Shown piece by piece: positions 53,063-61,148 of a DNA stretch of 64,000 nt (positions within the stretch are counted from its first letter, which is position 1; every line of letters starts with the position of its first letter). The notes beneath the pieces were generated by a model. It ran no database searches. It saw only the letters and a program-made list of their open reading frames with translations, and was not told the origin of the DNA. A program made the position numbers and the translations under genes. The stretch covers positions 619,004-683,003 of the forward strand of contig DS990260.1 in NCBI GenBank assembly GCA_000155435.1. The letters run 5' to 3'. Origin of the DNA: Clostridiales bacterium 1_7_47FAA. Its GTDB lineage: Bacteria > Bacillota > Clostridia > Lachnospirales > Lachnospiraceae.

Positions 53063-53410
53063 GTCAGCCCTGCAGTTTTTCCTGACCGCTTAAAGGTGTA
53101 ATTGTTTCAATCCACGCTCGGTATATTGTCGAAGTGCGGCTGCATCCTTCGTAGATGCGTGGTTGACCTCATGGCAGTGGGGATACCGATTACTCTCCGC
53201 CCACCACTGCCGTTAAGTTTGTTTTTGGCAATTCATCCCACCACCTTAGAGGATGGGAGAATCCTTGCTGATATTTGTTGAAAATAACCTTCCGTCAGCT
53301 GCATACTCCGGTATTGCTTCCTGGATTTACTATATCATATTTTTTATTTTAATACCTTAACCCTTGCTTAAGGATCTATGGTTTTTCTTTAACGTTTTCC
53401 TGTCTCCCTT
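53063..53410. other. Non-coding interval with leader-like repeat copy 1
   Basis: This 348-bp stretch holds, on the minus strand, copy 1 of the 65-bp repeat (53218-53282), with a Shine-Dalgarno and mini-ORF MNCQKQT. A GGCAGTGG/CCACTGCC inverted repeat (53174-53212) and a possible second mini-ORF MRSTTHLRRMQ come next. GAGCGTGGATTGAAAC (53104-53119) follows. The order resembles the MATE leader at 55.8 kb, but no terminator or transporter gene follows. It looks like a decayed or repurposed copy of that leader. Confidence 0.55.
53218..53282 (-). repeat. 65-bp leader repeat, copy 1
   Basis: 62 of 65 bases match copy 2 at 55835-55899, in the same orientation. On the minus strand it contains the hairpin TCCCATCC-TCTA-AGGTGGTGGGA, which masks the AAGGTGG of mini-ORF MNCQKQT. 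Confidence 0.9.
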
Positions 53411-54292
53411 TCAACGCCTGCCATCCCGGTTATCCAGGTAATACTGCAGTGCTTCACCCATGAACCGGGAAGCCCCTGTCCCATAGCGTTTATCCATGCC
53501 CTCAATCAGCGTGGGATTATGAAGATACCCGTCTATCAGCACATTCCAGTAATTCTTCCCCATGTCCATATCGGGACTGTCCTCCTTACTCAGAAGGTTC
53601 ATCAACTGATCCACGACATCCTGCACTTCCCTGGACGCCACATCCCTGGACACATCCTTTAACAGTTCCTCCGTCAGTTCCTGATTCCGTTCCACATAGC
53701 CCTTTTCCTTGATTTTCTCCATCTTCTCCATATTTTCCGAAAAATGTTCCAGGCTGTGCTTCATGGCGTCCACATACGCTTCAACGCTTCCATAATATTT
53801 AATTGCATTCTGTGCAATGCCTGATTCATGGTCCCTGACCCGGTCCACCAGCTCCTCAAACTTCTCCACGCTGCCCCAGTGCCGTATTACCTCATCCATG
53901 TTCTCACGTTTAAAATGCTCCAGCGCCTCCACATACCCGCTTAAATCAAATTCCTCAAAGCTCATGCAAGTTTCTCCTTTTTCCAGTTTATCCAACAGTT
54001 CCAGCAGACGGTCCAGTCTGTCCCGCTTGGCCTTCAGCAGTTCTTTCTGCTTCCTGAAGGCTTCCAGCCTGTCATAGTCAGGATTACCCATAATTATCCT
54101 GATATCCTTCAGCGGAAAATCCAATTCCCGGAAAAACAGGACCTGCTGCAGGGTGTTCAGGGATGCATCGTCATACAGCCGGTATCCGGCATCCGTGACC
54201 TTGGTTGGTTTGAACACCCCTATCTCATCATAATATTGTAGCGTGCGCACACTGACACCGGTCAGCGAGGCGACTTCCTTAACAGTCCTCAT
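53411..54292 (-). CDS. MerR-family regulator (TipA/Mta type)
   Basis: The 293-residue protein has an N-terminal MerR winged helix (KEVASLTGVSVRTLQYYDEI, YRLYDDASLNTLQQ), a long coiled coil and a C-terminal helical domain of the TipAS sort. Such regulators bind drugs and activate exporter genes. It lies 72 bp downstream of the MATE gene on the same strand. Its own promoter carries a MerR-type dyad between -35 and -10. Confidence 0.93.
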   Translation of the reverse strand: MRTVKEVASLTGVSVRTLQYYDEIGVFKPTKVTDAGYRLYDDASLNTLQQVLFFRELDFPLKDIRIIMGNPDYDRLEAFRKQKELLKAKRDRLDRLLELLDKLEKGETCMSFEEFDLSGYVEALEHFKRENMDEVIRHWGSVEKFEELVDRVRDHESGIAQNAIKYYGSVEAYVDAMKHSLEHFSENMEKMEKIKEKGYVERNQELTEELLKDVSRDVASREVQDVVDQLMNLLSKEDSPDMDMGKNYWNVLIDGYLHNPTLIEGMDKRYGTGASRFMGEALQYYLDNRDGRR

Positions 54293-54327
54293 GGTATCAA
54301 CTCCTATCTGGTTTATGATTTACCTTT

Positions 54328-54358
54328 ATCTTATATTATCACGTAACGTGAGGGTCAA
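54328..54358 (-). promoter_or_regulatory. MerR-type promoter with dyad in a long spacer
   Basis: TTGACC (54353-54358) is followed by the dyad TCACGTTACGTGA (54339-54351) and TAAGAT (54328-54333) with a 19-bp spacer. An alternative -10 TATAAG gives 17 bp. A 19-bp spacer with a central dyad is the hallmark of MerR-activated promoters, so the regulator gene is probably autoregulated. Confidence 0.75.
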
Positions 54359-54364
54359 GGGTTT

Positions 54365-55750
54365 TTATGATAATTTCTGCCAAAAGGAATCCTTGCCATA
54401 CCGCCTCCATCCTACCCGCGCCAGATAAAGCGCCAGCAATACGCCCCAGGAAAATGCCTCCGCATAAGCGATGATCATATTCCCGCAGACAGCCGCCATC
54501 CCATAAGAAGCCAGAATACGGGATATCAGAGAGACAATACCCGCAATGCTGGAATAAAGTACGTCCCCAATCCCTTCCAGATATCCGCGTACAGCTGTTG
54601 CAAGTCCAAAGACCACATAAAAGCTGGCAATCCTGCGAAAGAATTCCTGCCCGATTGCCACAGCTCCCGCACCCACGCCAAACAGTGCAATGACATGGCC
54701 GCCCGTGGGGATGACCAGGATTGTCAGGCACAGGGATACAACCACCATCATGACCGTCCCGACACCAAACACCTTCCTGGCGCGCATTTTATCCCCTGCC
54801 CCATGGTTTTGGGCCACAATGGTGGAAATCCCCGACCCCAGATTAATAACCGGCAGCAGGATGATTGTATCTACCCTGTATGCGGTGGTAATGGCCGCCA
54901 CGGTCTGCGTTCCAAAGCCATTCATGAAATTCTGCAGGAGCAGGCTTCCGAATGCGCTGATGCTGGATTGGATCATGGGCGGAAGGCCCATGCGCAGCCC
55001 CTGCAATAATGCGGTCCGGTCCAGCAGCCTGCCAGTCAGGCGAAACCGCAGCAGCGGATGCTTAACCACTGCATACAGAAGCAGGAATGCTGTCATGGAC
55101 GCCTGGGAGACAACGGTTGCGGCTGCAGCTCCTTTAACGCCCCAGCGCATGCAGGCCACGAACAGGATGTCCAGGACCACATTCACGGCAGAAGAAAAAA
55201 CAATGGCCAGAAACGGCGCCCGGCTGTCCCCAATCCCGCGAAGTGCAGCTGAGTAAACATTGTACACTGCCAGAAATGGAATACCTGCAAATATGATCTG
55301 CAGATAATCCCCTGCCAGGCGGATTGTATCCCCGGTCGTATGTAACAGGCCCAGTATCGGGGATGCCAGACAGATTCCGGCGGCCGCAAAGAATGAAAAA
55401 CCCACGCCGAATATCAGGGAAAAGGTTGACAGGATGCCCGGTATGGCCCTGGTTTCCCCGCTGCCTGATTTATGGGCAAAGAGGATGGATAGTCCCAGTG
55501 TGAATCCGGTAATTGCCATAAGATAAAAGTTCACAACCGTCCCGGTTGCCCCGATTGCCGCCAGGGCCAGCTCACCCTCCACATTGCCCACAATAAACGC
55601 ATCCGCCCAGTTATATAGCTGCTGTAAGATACCGCTGAGAATAAGAGGAAGACTGAATTTAATCAGGATGTATGCAATATTTTCCTGTCCGTCACGTGTT
55701 TTGTCATAGCCTTTATCATAGTCTTCCTCATGTCCGCTCCTATTCACCAT
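54365..55750 (-). CDS. MATE-family multidrug/Na+ exporter
   Basis: The 461-residue protein has twelve membrane segments and the MATE pattern SLPLILSGILQQLYNWADAF, LRGIGDSRAPFLAIVFSSAVN and VAQNHGAGDKMRARKVF. The charged N-terminus precedes the first segment. The ATG at 55750 follows AGGAGGAGGG; the longer frame would start on the T tract of the leader terminator. Its mRNA leader encodes two overlapping mini-ORFs and a perfect terminator, so expression is probably controlled by translation-linked attenuation in response to a ribosome-acting compound. A MerR regulator gene follows. Confidence 0.93.
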   Translation of the reverse strand: MVNRSGHEEDYDKGYDKTRDGQENIAYILIKFSLPLILSGILQQLYNWADAFIVGNVEGELALAAIGATGTVVNFYLMAITGFTLGLSILFAHKSGSGETRAIPGILSTFSLIFGVGFSFFAAAGICLASPILGLLHTTGDTIRLAGDYLQIIFAGIPFLAVYNVYSAALRGIGDSRAPFLAIVFSSAVNVVLDILFVACMRWGVKGAAAATVVSQASMTAFLLLYAVVKHPLLRFRLTGRLLDRTALLQGLRMGLPPMIQSSISAFGSLLLQNFMNGFGTQTVAAITTAYRVDTIILLPVINLGSGISTIVAQNHGAGDKMRARKVFGVGTVMMVVVSLCLTILVIPTGGHVIALFGVGAGAVAIGQEFFRRIASFYVVFGLATAVRGYLEGIGDVLYSSIAGIVSLISRILASYGMAAVCGNMIIAYAEAFSWGVLLALYLARVGWRRYGKDSFWQKLS

Positions 55751-55774
55751 ACCTATCCCCCTCCTCCTTCCATA

Positions 55775-55811
55775 CAAAAAAACCGTATGCAGATTCAGCC
55801 TTGCATACGGT
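55775..55811 (-). terminator. Attenuator terminator in the MATE leader
   Basis: CCGTATGCA and TGCATACGG pair perfectly around AGGCTGAATC and are followed by seven T, just 25 bp before the MATE start codon. The 5' arm lies inside mini-ORF 2. Confidence 0.92.
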
Positions 55812-55830
55812 AGGTGCTCACCCGGTTCAT
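55795..55830 (-). CDS. Leader peptide 2 (MNRVSTYRMQG) of the MATE gene
   Basis: Twelve codons including the stop. Its start overlaps the stop of leader peptide 1 (ATGA), so it is translated by coupling. The codons CGT ATG CAA form the 5' arm of the attenuator; a ribosome stalled or paused here would open the terminator and let the MATE gene be transcribed. Confidence 0.65.
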   Translation of the reverse strand: MNRVSTYRMQG

Positions 55831-55853
55831 ATGATTTGTTTTTGGCAATTCAT
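55827..55853 (-). CDS. Leader peptide 1 (MNCQKQII) of the MATE gene
   Basis: Nine codons including the stop, with AAGGTGG a few bases upstream inside the 65-bp repeat. It overlaps leader peptide 2. The same start (MNCQKQ) exists in repeat copy 1. Confidence 0.6.
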   Translation of the reverse strand: MNCQKQII

Positions 55854-55899
55854 CTCACCACCTTAGAGGATGGGAGAATCCTTGCTAATATTTGTTAAA
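55835..55899 (-). repeat. 65-bp leader repeat, copy 2
   Basis: Matches copy 1 at 53218-53282 except for three bases. It contains the ribosome binding site and most of leader peptide 1 of the MATE gene. The base change in GGTGAGA weakens the masking hairpin found in copy 1. Confidence 0.9.
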
Positions 55900-56004
55900 C
55901 ATTTCATGCCTTCAATCATAGCATATCACGGATGGAAATGCAAATCCAGCTCCGCCCACGGTGTCCATTGGCTTCCCTGCAAGGGTAAGGACACCTCCAG
56001 CCAG

Positions 56005-56277
56005 TTACCCAATATAACCAATCAGGTTTTTCGCTTTTTCATACTGGCTTTCATCAATAAAAATCTTAAAATTCTGCCTGTGGTCATCCATAAGACCTGA
56101 CGCCGGGCGGCCAAAAGCCAGGAGACTTCCTATCATCCGGCCTGTTCCCCCCGCTGATGTATTTTCCGTGTCATATCTTATGTTGTTTTTCTCCAGTATG
56201 GACCTGATTTTTAAAAAGTCATCCAGGGAATCACCATTGTACCAGGGTATGTCCGGGACTCCGGAATCCCAGCCCAT
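56005..56277 (-). CDS. Small DUF2007-like protein
   Basis: The 90-residue protein is acidic and soluble. A middle segment FLKIRSILEKNNIRYDTEN and an end FKIFIDESQYEKAKNLIG resemble the ferredoxin-like half of DUF2007 proteins. Function is unknown. It lies six bases after the DUF3788 gene and is probably cotranscribed with it. Confidence 0.62.
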   Translation of the reverse strand: MGWDSGVPDIPWYNGDSLDDFLKIRSILEKNNIRYDTENTSAGGTGRMIGSLLAFGRPASGLMDDHRQNFKIFIDESQYEKAKNLIGYIG

Positions 56278-56283
56278 GGATAT

Positions 56284-56694
56284 TTATGAGCATTTTACAG
56301 CCAATATTCTTTGTATATCGTCATAATGGGCTTCGCAGGTGACGCGGTAGTGTATCCAGCCGCCGTCGCCGCAGGGATATTTATGGTCAATGTACTCCTG
56401 GGCATATGGCTTCAGCTCTTCATATATGGATTCAAACTGTTTATCCGATAACCTGACCATGACCGTAAACCCGTTGTTTTCGGCGAATACATTGCATATG
56501 AGCTTCTTCCCTATCCTGTGGGCAATTCCCCAGCCGTATCGGTTGCCATAGGGGAATGTTACCTGCTGCACGGTTTTGTAGTTTTCGGACATCCAGCTGT
56601 TCAGGCGGGTAAACCGTCCGGCATTGCAGCCGCAGTATGTTGTCATCATGGTCATGGTTGGTTTTTCCTGCTTATTGAGCATCCTTTCGTACAT
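56284..56694 (-). CDS. DUF3788-family protein
   Basis: The 136-residue protein begins MYERMLNKQEKPTM and continues with GWGIAHRIGKKLICNVFAE, NGFTVMVRLSDKQFE and GWIHYRVTCEAHYDDI, the DUF3788 pattern. The family is cytoplasmic and of unknown function. The ATG follows AAGGAGGCCCT. The longer frame upstream lacks a start signal. Confidence 0.85.
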   Translation of the reverse strand: MYERMLNKQEKPTMTMMTTYCGCNAGRFTRLNSWMSENYKTVQQVTFPYGNRYGWGIAHRIGKKLICNVFAENNGFTVMVRLSDKQFESIYEELKPYAQEYIDHKYPCGDGGWIHYRVTCEAHYDDIQRILAVKCS

Positions 56695-56827
56695 AGGGCC
56701 TCCTTTTTTCCGTCCATCCCTGGATCCGGCGGCGTCAGGCGTCCATAAACCGGGCGCCGCCATTTCCCCAGGATGATTGATACATCTGAATTATCTTTAT
56801 ATAGTTGATTTATCTGCCTTTTTGTGA

Positions 56828-57211
56828 TTACGGAGATTGCAGATTTCCCGTTTTTATAAAGTCAATGAGCATTTCCACATCCTCAAACCCATCATAATCA
56901 CCGTTTAACCCTTCGCGGTGATAAACCACCCCAGCCTTCTCATTTGCCTCCAGGCAGTCTAAAAGCCGTTCTTCACCATACCTTTTTACAAAGAGGTTAA
57001 ATGTATATGGCTTAATCTTTGACAATATACCTTTACGGCAGTCTTCCCCACAGATATAGCAGTGGCTGATTCCCTTTTCCAATGAACAGTTCCTGTTTTC
57101 ACACCAGTCCTTGTCCTGGCATTCTCCTGAATCACAGCCTGCGCAGTGTGTATTTTCCGAACATAAACAGCAGGCAAGCCCGCATCTTGCAATTCCCAGT
57201 CTTCTTATCAT
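56828..57211 (-). CDS. DUF3795 cysteine-rich protein
   Basis: The 127-residue protein has eleven or more cysteines in its first 60 residues (CGLACCLC, HCAGCDSGECQDKDWC, CSLEKGISHCYICGEDC). That is the zinc-ribbon-like pattern of DUF3795. The rest is helical. The function is unknown. It is a single gene with its own ribosome binding site. Confidence 0.87.
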   Translation of the reverse strand: MIRRLGIARCGLACCLCSENTHCAGCDSGECQDKDWCENRNCSLEKGISHCYICGEDCRKGILSKIKPYTFNLFVKRYGEERLLDCLEANEKAGVVYHREGLNGDYDGFEDVEMLIDFIKTGNLQSP

Positions 57212-57338
57212 CCCGCACCTCCCCTATCGGTTTTTATTAAGTCCAGTTTACTACATTTATGCCATATCGTCCACAGTGCCGGCCTCCATATAACCCAAAC
57301 CAGCCGGATAATCATTTCATGCCGGGTTCAAAATACAC

Positions 57339-57376
57339 AAAAGGAAATGCCGTCCCTCTGCCAGGACAGCATTTCC
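57339..57376 (-). terminator. Terminator of the microcompartment operon
   Basis: GGAAATGCTGTCC and GGGACGGCATTTCC pair around TGGCAGA, followed by TTTTGT, about 45 bp after the last shell gene. Confidence 0.88.
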
Positions 57377-57419
57377 CCATTCATCCATATCTTTTACATA
57401 TCCTTTATATATCCCTATA

Positions 57420-57707
57420 TTACTGTGCTTCCTTTACAGCCGGAAGGATTACCTCCACCTCTGCATGGGGACGTGGGATTACATGGACAGATACCAGTTC
57501 CCCAACCCTCTGGGCAGCTGCCGCGCCTGCGTCGGTTGCCGCCTTGACAGCGCCCACATCACCTCTGACCATCACTGTCACCAGGCCGCCGCCCACGAAC
57601 TCCTTGCCAATCAGCGTAACATTGGCTGCCTTGACCATTGCGTCTGCTGCCTCGATGGAACCTACCAGTCCTTTTGTCTCAATCATTCCTAATGCATCAT
57701 ACTTCAT
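57420..57707 (-). CDS. BMC shell protein, EutM/PduA type
   Basis: The 95-residue single BMC domain ([54 protein letters not shown]) forms hexameric tiles of the shell. It is the last gene of the operon. The pore loop near KEFVGGGL determines passage of small molecules, as in PduA/EutM homologues. Confidence 0.96.
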   Translation of the reverse strand: MKYDALGMIETKGLVGSIEAADAMVKAANVTLIGKEFVGGGLVTVMVRGDVGAVKAATDAGAAAAQRVGELVSVHVIPRPHAEVEVILPAVKEAQ

Positions 57708-57745
57708 TTGATTGTCCTCCTGACATTTCTGTTTTTATTGTTATT

Positions 57746-58384
57746 TTATTGAACTATCTTTACCCTGGATGAGGAGCTTAAGCCCAAGGCATTGGCTTCC
57801 TCCGTGTCAATGTGGCATTCCAGGCCGGACTGGCTGGTTACGCGCACAATGGTGTTCCTTAAGATGCCGCCCCGGATTCCATCCACTTCCAGGCTTACCA
57901 CCTGTCCGTCACGGACACCCATCCTGGCCGCATCCTCCGGAAGCATGTGGATATGGCGCTGCGCCACCATCAGCCCCTCTTTTATCTGTACCGACCCTTT
58001 CGGCCCAATGATGGTGATTCCCGGGGTACCATCCAGGTCCCCGGACAGCCTGGCGGTTGATTTTATCCCCAGCTTAAAGCTGTCTCCTGCCAGGATTTCC
58101 ACCTGTGTCCTGCTGCGGACCGGGCCAAGGATCCGGACCTTTTCAATGGCCCCCTTTGGCCCGCAGATGGTTACTGTTTCCTTGCAGGCGTATTGTCCGG
58201 GCTGGGATAAATCCTTCATCTTTGACAATTCATATCCGGGTCCGAACAGGGCTTCCAGATCCCCCTGGGACAGGTGCACATGACGGTTGGAAACGCCTAC
58301 CGGGATTGTATTATCCCGGGCATCCGGAATGCTTTCCCTGGCTGCTTCCATAAGAAGTTTTATGATTGCCTCATACTGGTCCAT
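57746..58384 (-). CDS. pduL: Phosphate propanoyltransferase/phosphotransacylase PduL
   Basis: The 212-residue protein has both PduL halves: PVGVSNRHVHLSQGDLEALF and QRHIHMLPEDAARMGV. Their histidines bind zinc. The enzyme turns acyl-CoA made by the aldehyde dehydrogenase into acyl phosphate and recycles CoA within the microcompartment. The N-terminal helix (YEAIIKLLMEAARES) may serve as an encapsulation peptide. It lies between the dehydrogenase and shell genes. Confidence 0.95.
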   Translation of the reverse strand: MDQYEAIIKLLMEAARESIPDARDNTIPVGVSNRHVHLSQGDLEALFGPGYELSKMKDLSQPGQYACKETVTICGPKGAIEKVRILGPVRSRTQVEILAGDSFKLGIKSTARLSGDLDGTPGITIIGPKGSVQIKEGLMVAQRHIHMLPEDAARMGVRDGQVVSLEVDGIRGGILRNTIVRVTSQSGLECHIDTEEANALGLSSSSRVKIVQ

Positions 58385-58398
58385 GACTCTCCCCTTTC

Positions 58399-60021
58399 CT
58401 ACGCATCCTTCTGGTCCTTCATGGTGGTGATCAGCTGGCGCACAAGGGCTGCCAGCTTTTCATTTTCACCGGGTATGGCCTTGGCAGCTTCAGTGGTATC
58501 CGCAGCCCTGTCCGTATTCCTTGCATCATAGGCAGCCACGATTGCCGCCGGGCTGAGATTGCCGCGGCATGGCCCGCAGGCAGACGCTGCCTGGGCAGGG
58601 ATGCTGCCGGCCGGCTGATCCGTCACAGCCATTCCCGGGTGAAAGGTTTTGTCATCTTCCATCAGCGTGGTACAGTCTTTCAGCCCATAGGCCACCTTCT
58701 TGATATTAATCAGCTGCATGGGGCTGACATTTTCCGAAACAGAGCTTCCCCCGCAGGTTCCGCAGCCCAGGGTGAATGCGATGTTAAGGCCTGTGCTGAT
58801 TCCTGTGCCGCCCTGGCTGCCTCCGGTGTTGACAAGGATCCTGGATGCCGGCTTGGCAGCGAATTTAAGTACCATTTCCCGGTCCTGGGTATGCAGGCTC
58901 ATGGTGTGGCCGATACCGTTCTGGAGAAGGTCAATGCTCAGCTGGCAGGCTTCCTTCCAATCCTTCACCGTGTAGAATCCCAGCACGGTGGTCAGCTTTT
59001 CATAAGACAGGGGGTATCCCTCGCCCACGCCTTCCTGCTCACCGATTAGGACCCTTGTGCCTTCCGGGATTGTGATGCCTGCGCCCTTTGCAATTGCCTG
59101 GGGGGAGCGGCCCACGAACCTGGCGTTCATGGCATGGCCGTTCTTAAACAGCAGGCCGCATACCTTTTCGGTCTCTTCCTTTGTCATGAAATACCCACCC
59201 TGGGCCTTTAACTCCGCCACCACCTCATCATGGTTGCATTCCTCGCAGATTATGGACTGTTCGGAGGCGCAGATGGTCCCGTTGTCAAAGGTCTTGCTGG
59301 CCATGATGGTCCTCACCGCATGGCTGACATCCGCGGTCCTCTCGATGTAAGCAGGGGAATTGCCGGCCCCTACCCCGATGGCGGGCTTTCCTGCGCTGTA
59401 TGCCGCTTTTACCATGCCCGGACCTCCGGTGGCAATGATGACGGACACTTCACTGCAATGCATCAGTTCATTGGTTGCACCCATGGTCGGCATGGAAATG
59501 CATCCAATCACATCCGCGGGCGCCCCTGCTTCCACGGCTGCCTGGCACATCAGCTGTGCTGCCTTCAGGGTGCATTTTGCTGCGGAAGGATGGGGTGAGA
59601 ATACAATTGCATTGCCTGATTTAATGGCAATCATGGACTTGTATATGGCGGTGGAGGTGGGGTTGGTGGATGGGACAATACCCATGATCAGTCCAACCGG
59701 CTCCGCAACGTCCATGGTACCCCTGACCGTGTCCTCGCTGATGATCCCAACGGTCTTCATGTCCTTGATATCCTGGTAGAGAAGGGTAGATGCGGCGTGG
59801 TTCTTGTAGGTTTTATCAAGCACCTTGCCGAATCCTGTCTCCTCCACCGCCATCCGGGCCAGACATGCCGCGTGCTCCTCTGCGGTCCTGACCATGTTCT
59901 GTAAAATCCTGTCTATCTGCTCACTGGTATATCCAGCCATCTTCTTTGCTGCCGCTTCCCCCCTGCGGGCCAGGTCCCTGGCTTCCTGTATGGAGCGCAG
60001 GTCGTAATCGAAATTTTCCAT
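58399..60021 (-). CDS. CoA-acylating aldehyde dehydrogenase (EutE/PduP type)
   Basis: The 540-residue enzyme has the NAD site region GIVPSTNPTSTAIYKSMIA, the catalytic cysteine in DNGTICASEQ and KPAIGVGAGNSPAYIE. It oxidises acetaldehyde or propionaldehyde to acyl-CoA. The catalytic part ends near residue 460; about 70 further residues form a linker (PAAIVAAYDAR) and a final amphipathic helix (ENEKLAALVRQLITTM). That helix could be an encapsulation peptide at the C-terminus, where EutE/PduP more often have it in front. It is a key core enzyme. Confidence 0.94.
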   Translation of the reverse strand: MENFDYDLRSIQEARDLARRGEAAAKKMAGYTSEQIDRILQNMVRTAEEHAACLARMAVEETGFGKVLDKTYKNHAASTLLYQDIKDMKTVGIISEDTVRGTMDVAEPVGLIMGIVPSTNPTSTAIYKSMIAIKSGNAIVFSPHPSAAKCTLKAAQLMCQAAVEAGAPADVIGCISMPTMGATNELMHCSEVSVIIATGGPGMVKAAYSAGKPAIGVGAGNSPAYIERTADVSHAVRTIMASKTFDNGTICASEQSIICEECNHDEVVAELKAQGGYFMTKEETEKVCGLLFKNGHAMNARFVGRSPQAIAKGAGITIPEGTRVLIGEQEGVGEGYPLSYEKLTTVLGFYTVKDWKEACQLSIDLLQNGIGHTMSLHTQDREMVLKFAAKPASRILVNTGGSQGGTGISTGLNIAFTLGCGTCGGSSVSENVSPMQLINIKKVAYGLKDCTTLMEDDKTFHPGMAVTDQPAGSIPAQAASACGPCRGNLSPAAIVAAYDARNTDRAADTTEAAKAIPGENEKLAALVRQLITTMKDQKDA

Positions 60022-60075
60022 GTGAAAATTACCTCTCTTTGCTATTTAACTGCTTTATATGATTGAAGTTCCCTA

Positions 60076-60714
60076 TCACAGGTCCGCCCAGTTGGCCGGA
60101 TACGTGGCGTAGAATATCCTGGCCTTATCCGGCGACCCCCAGATGACCTTTGAACCGGATGGGACAAACAGGACATCGCCTTCATAGGCAGTGTATGTGG
60201 TCCCGTCAATGGTCACGTTCAGCGTGCCCTCGATGACATAATCAATTTCCTCGTAGGTCAGTTCCCATTCAAAATCCGAGTGGTCAATCACAAGGAAACC
60301 TGCGCTGATATGGGATTCCTCCTTGCTTATAAGCTCCTGATAGTACGCTGTGGCCTTGGGATTCCCGGTGTCGAACACATCCATTTTCACCGAATCCCCC
60401 CTCACCACCTTAAGACCGTTTGGATGGCTCTGCGCATCATAGGGTTTTAAAAACCCGTCCAGCAGCCTCTTATCCAGAAGCCCCTTATCCAACAGGGCTT
60501 TCAGCACCATGTAAACCTGATTGGCATCCATGTCCTGGCCGCCCGAAGGTGCATTGCCATCGCCGCATTCCTTTTTATATGTAAATGTCACCCCAAGGGA
60601 GTCAGCCGCATCCCTTGCCGAAGGGGTGACAATGGCGTCCTGGTCAATGCACAGTTCTGTCTTCCCTTCCCCCTTCAGGGTTTCCACGTCTTTTGCGCAA
60701 ACCAGCTGTTTCAT
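60076..60714 (-). CDS. eutQ: EutQ-like cupin, microcompartment protein
   Basis: The 212-residue protein has an N-terminal segment (ITPSARDAAD-like, VTPSARDAADSLGV) and a C-terminal cupin (EWELTYEEIDYVIEGTLNV, GDVLFVPSGSKVIWG). These are the marks of EutQ. EutQ has been linked to acetate-kinase activity and shell assembly in Salmonella. It is preceded by a repeat region of 130 bp instead of a normal short spacer. Confidence 0.92.
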   Translation of the reverse strand: MKQLVCAKDVETLKGEGKTELCIDQDAIVTPSARDAADSLGVTFTYKKECGDGNAPSGGQDMDANQVYMVLKALLDKGLLDKRLLDGFLKPYDAQSHPNGLKVVRGDSVKMDVFDTGNPKATAYYQELISKEESHISAGFLVIDHSDFEWELTYEEIDYVIEGTLNVTIDGTTYTAYEGDVLFVPSGSKVIWGSPDKARIFYATYPANWADL

Positions 60715-60721
60715 ACCCTCA

Positions 60722-60850
60722 CTTCCTCTCTGCTCTTCTCATTGCTCTTCCCACTGCCTTTCTCACTGCCCTTCCCACTGCTTTTCCCACTGCCCTTTTA
60801 ACTGCTTTTCCCACTGCTTTTCCCACTGCCCTTCCCACTGCTTTTCCCAC
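60722..60850 (-). repeat. Degenerate 12-bp tandem repeats between eutN and eutQ
   Basis: About eleven copies of RRGCAGTGGGAA occupy nearly the whole spacer. They are in no long frame with either gene; the minus-strand frame entering them stops after four units. No promoter or terminator is visible. Confidence 0.88.
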
Positions 60851-60872
60851 GGTCTGCCGTCCTGCCTGTCAC

Positions 60873-61148
60873 TTAAACCGTCTCCTGGCCGAAGGTGCAG
60901 TCCTCGTCTATGATCCCAACCACAACCGCGTCTACCGGAATCCCGTCATCCTTAAGCATCCGGCGGGCGGAGGAACCAGTGGTAATGATGACCCGGTCGC
61001 CGATGCCCGCGCTGATGGTATCAACCACCACCATCTGTTCCCCTGCCCTGGCGCCGCCGATTATCTGGGCCAGCATCAGCTTACAGCCATTTAATGTCTC
61101 TGCCTTCCTGGTGGCCCATATGTTGTCAATGAGTCTTGCGGTTACCAT
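60873..61148 (-). CDS. eutN: EutN/CcmL-type vertex protein
   Basis: The 91-residue protein forms the pentameric corners of the shell (RLIDNIWATRKAETLNGCKL, DTISAGIGDRVIITTGSSAR, AVVVGIIDE). Its start overlaps the EutS-like gene by seven bases. It is the only vertex gene in the window. Confidence 0.95.
   Translation of the reverse strand: MVTARLIDNIWATRKAETLNGCKLMLAQIIGGARAGEQMVVVDTISAGIGDRVIITTGSSARRMLKDDGIPVDAVVVGIIDEDCTFGQETV

Noticed and set aside
53104-53119. GTTTCAATCCACGCTC resembles the conserved end of type I-C CRISPR repeats
   Set aside because: Only one partial copy exists. The expected hairpin half does not follow, and there are no spacers or cas genes. It is at most a relic.
53218-53282. 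The 65-bp repeat as an IS200/IS605 right end
   Set aside because: The hairpin shape is similar. However, both copies hold a ribosome binding site and mini-ORF, one lies directly upstream of an attenuator, and no TnpA or TnpB sequence is near.
60693-61094. 133-residue plus-strand frame rich in ALPTAFPTA repeats
   Set aside because: It is the translated 12-bp repeat spacer and the reverse of eutN; no start signal.
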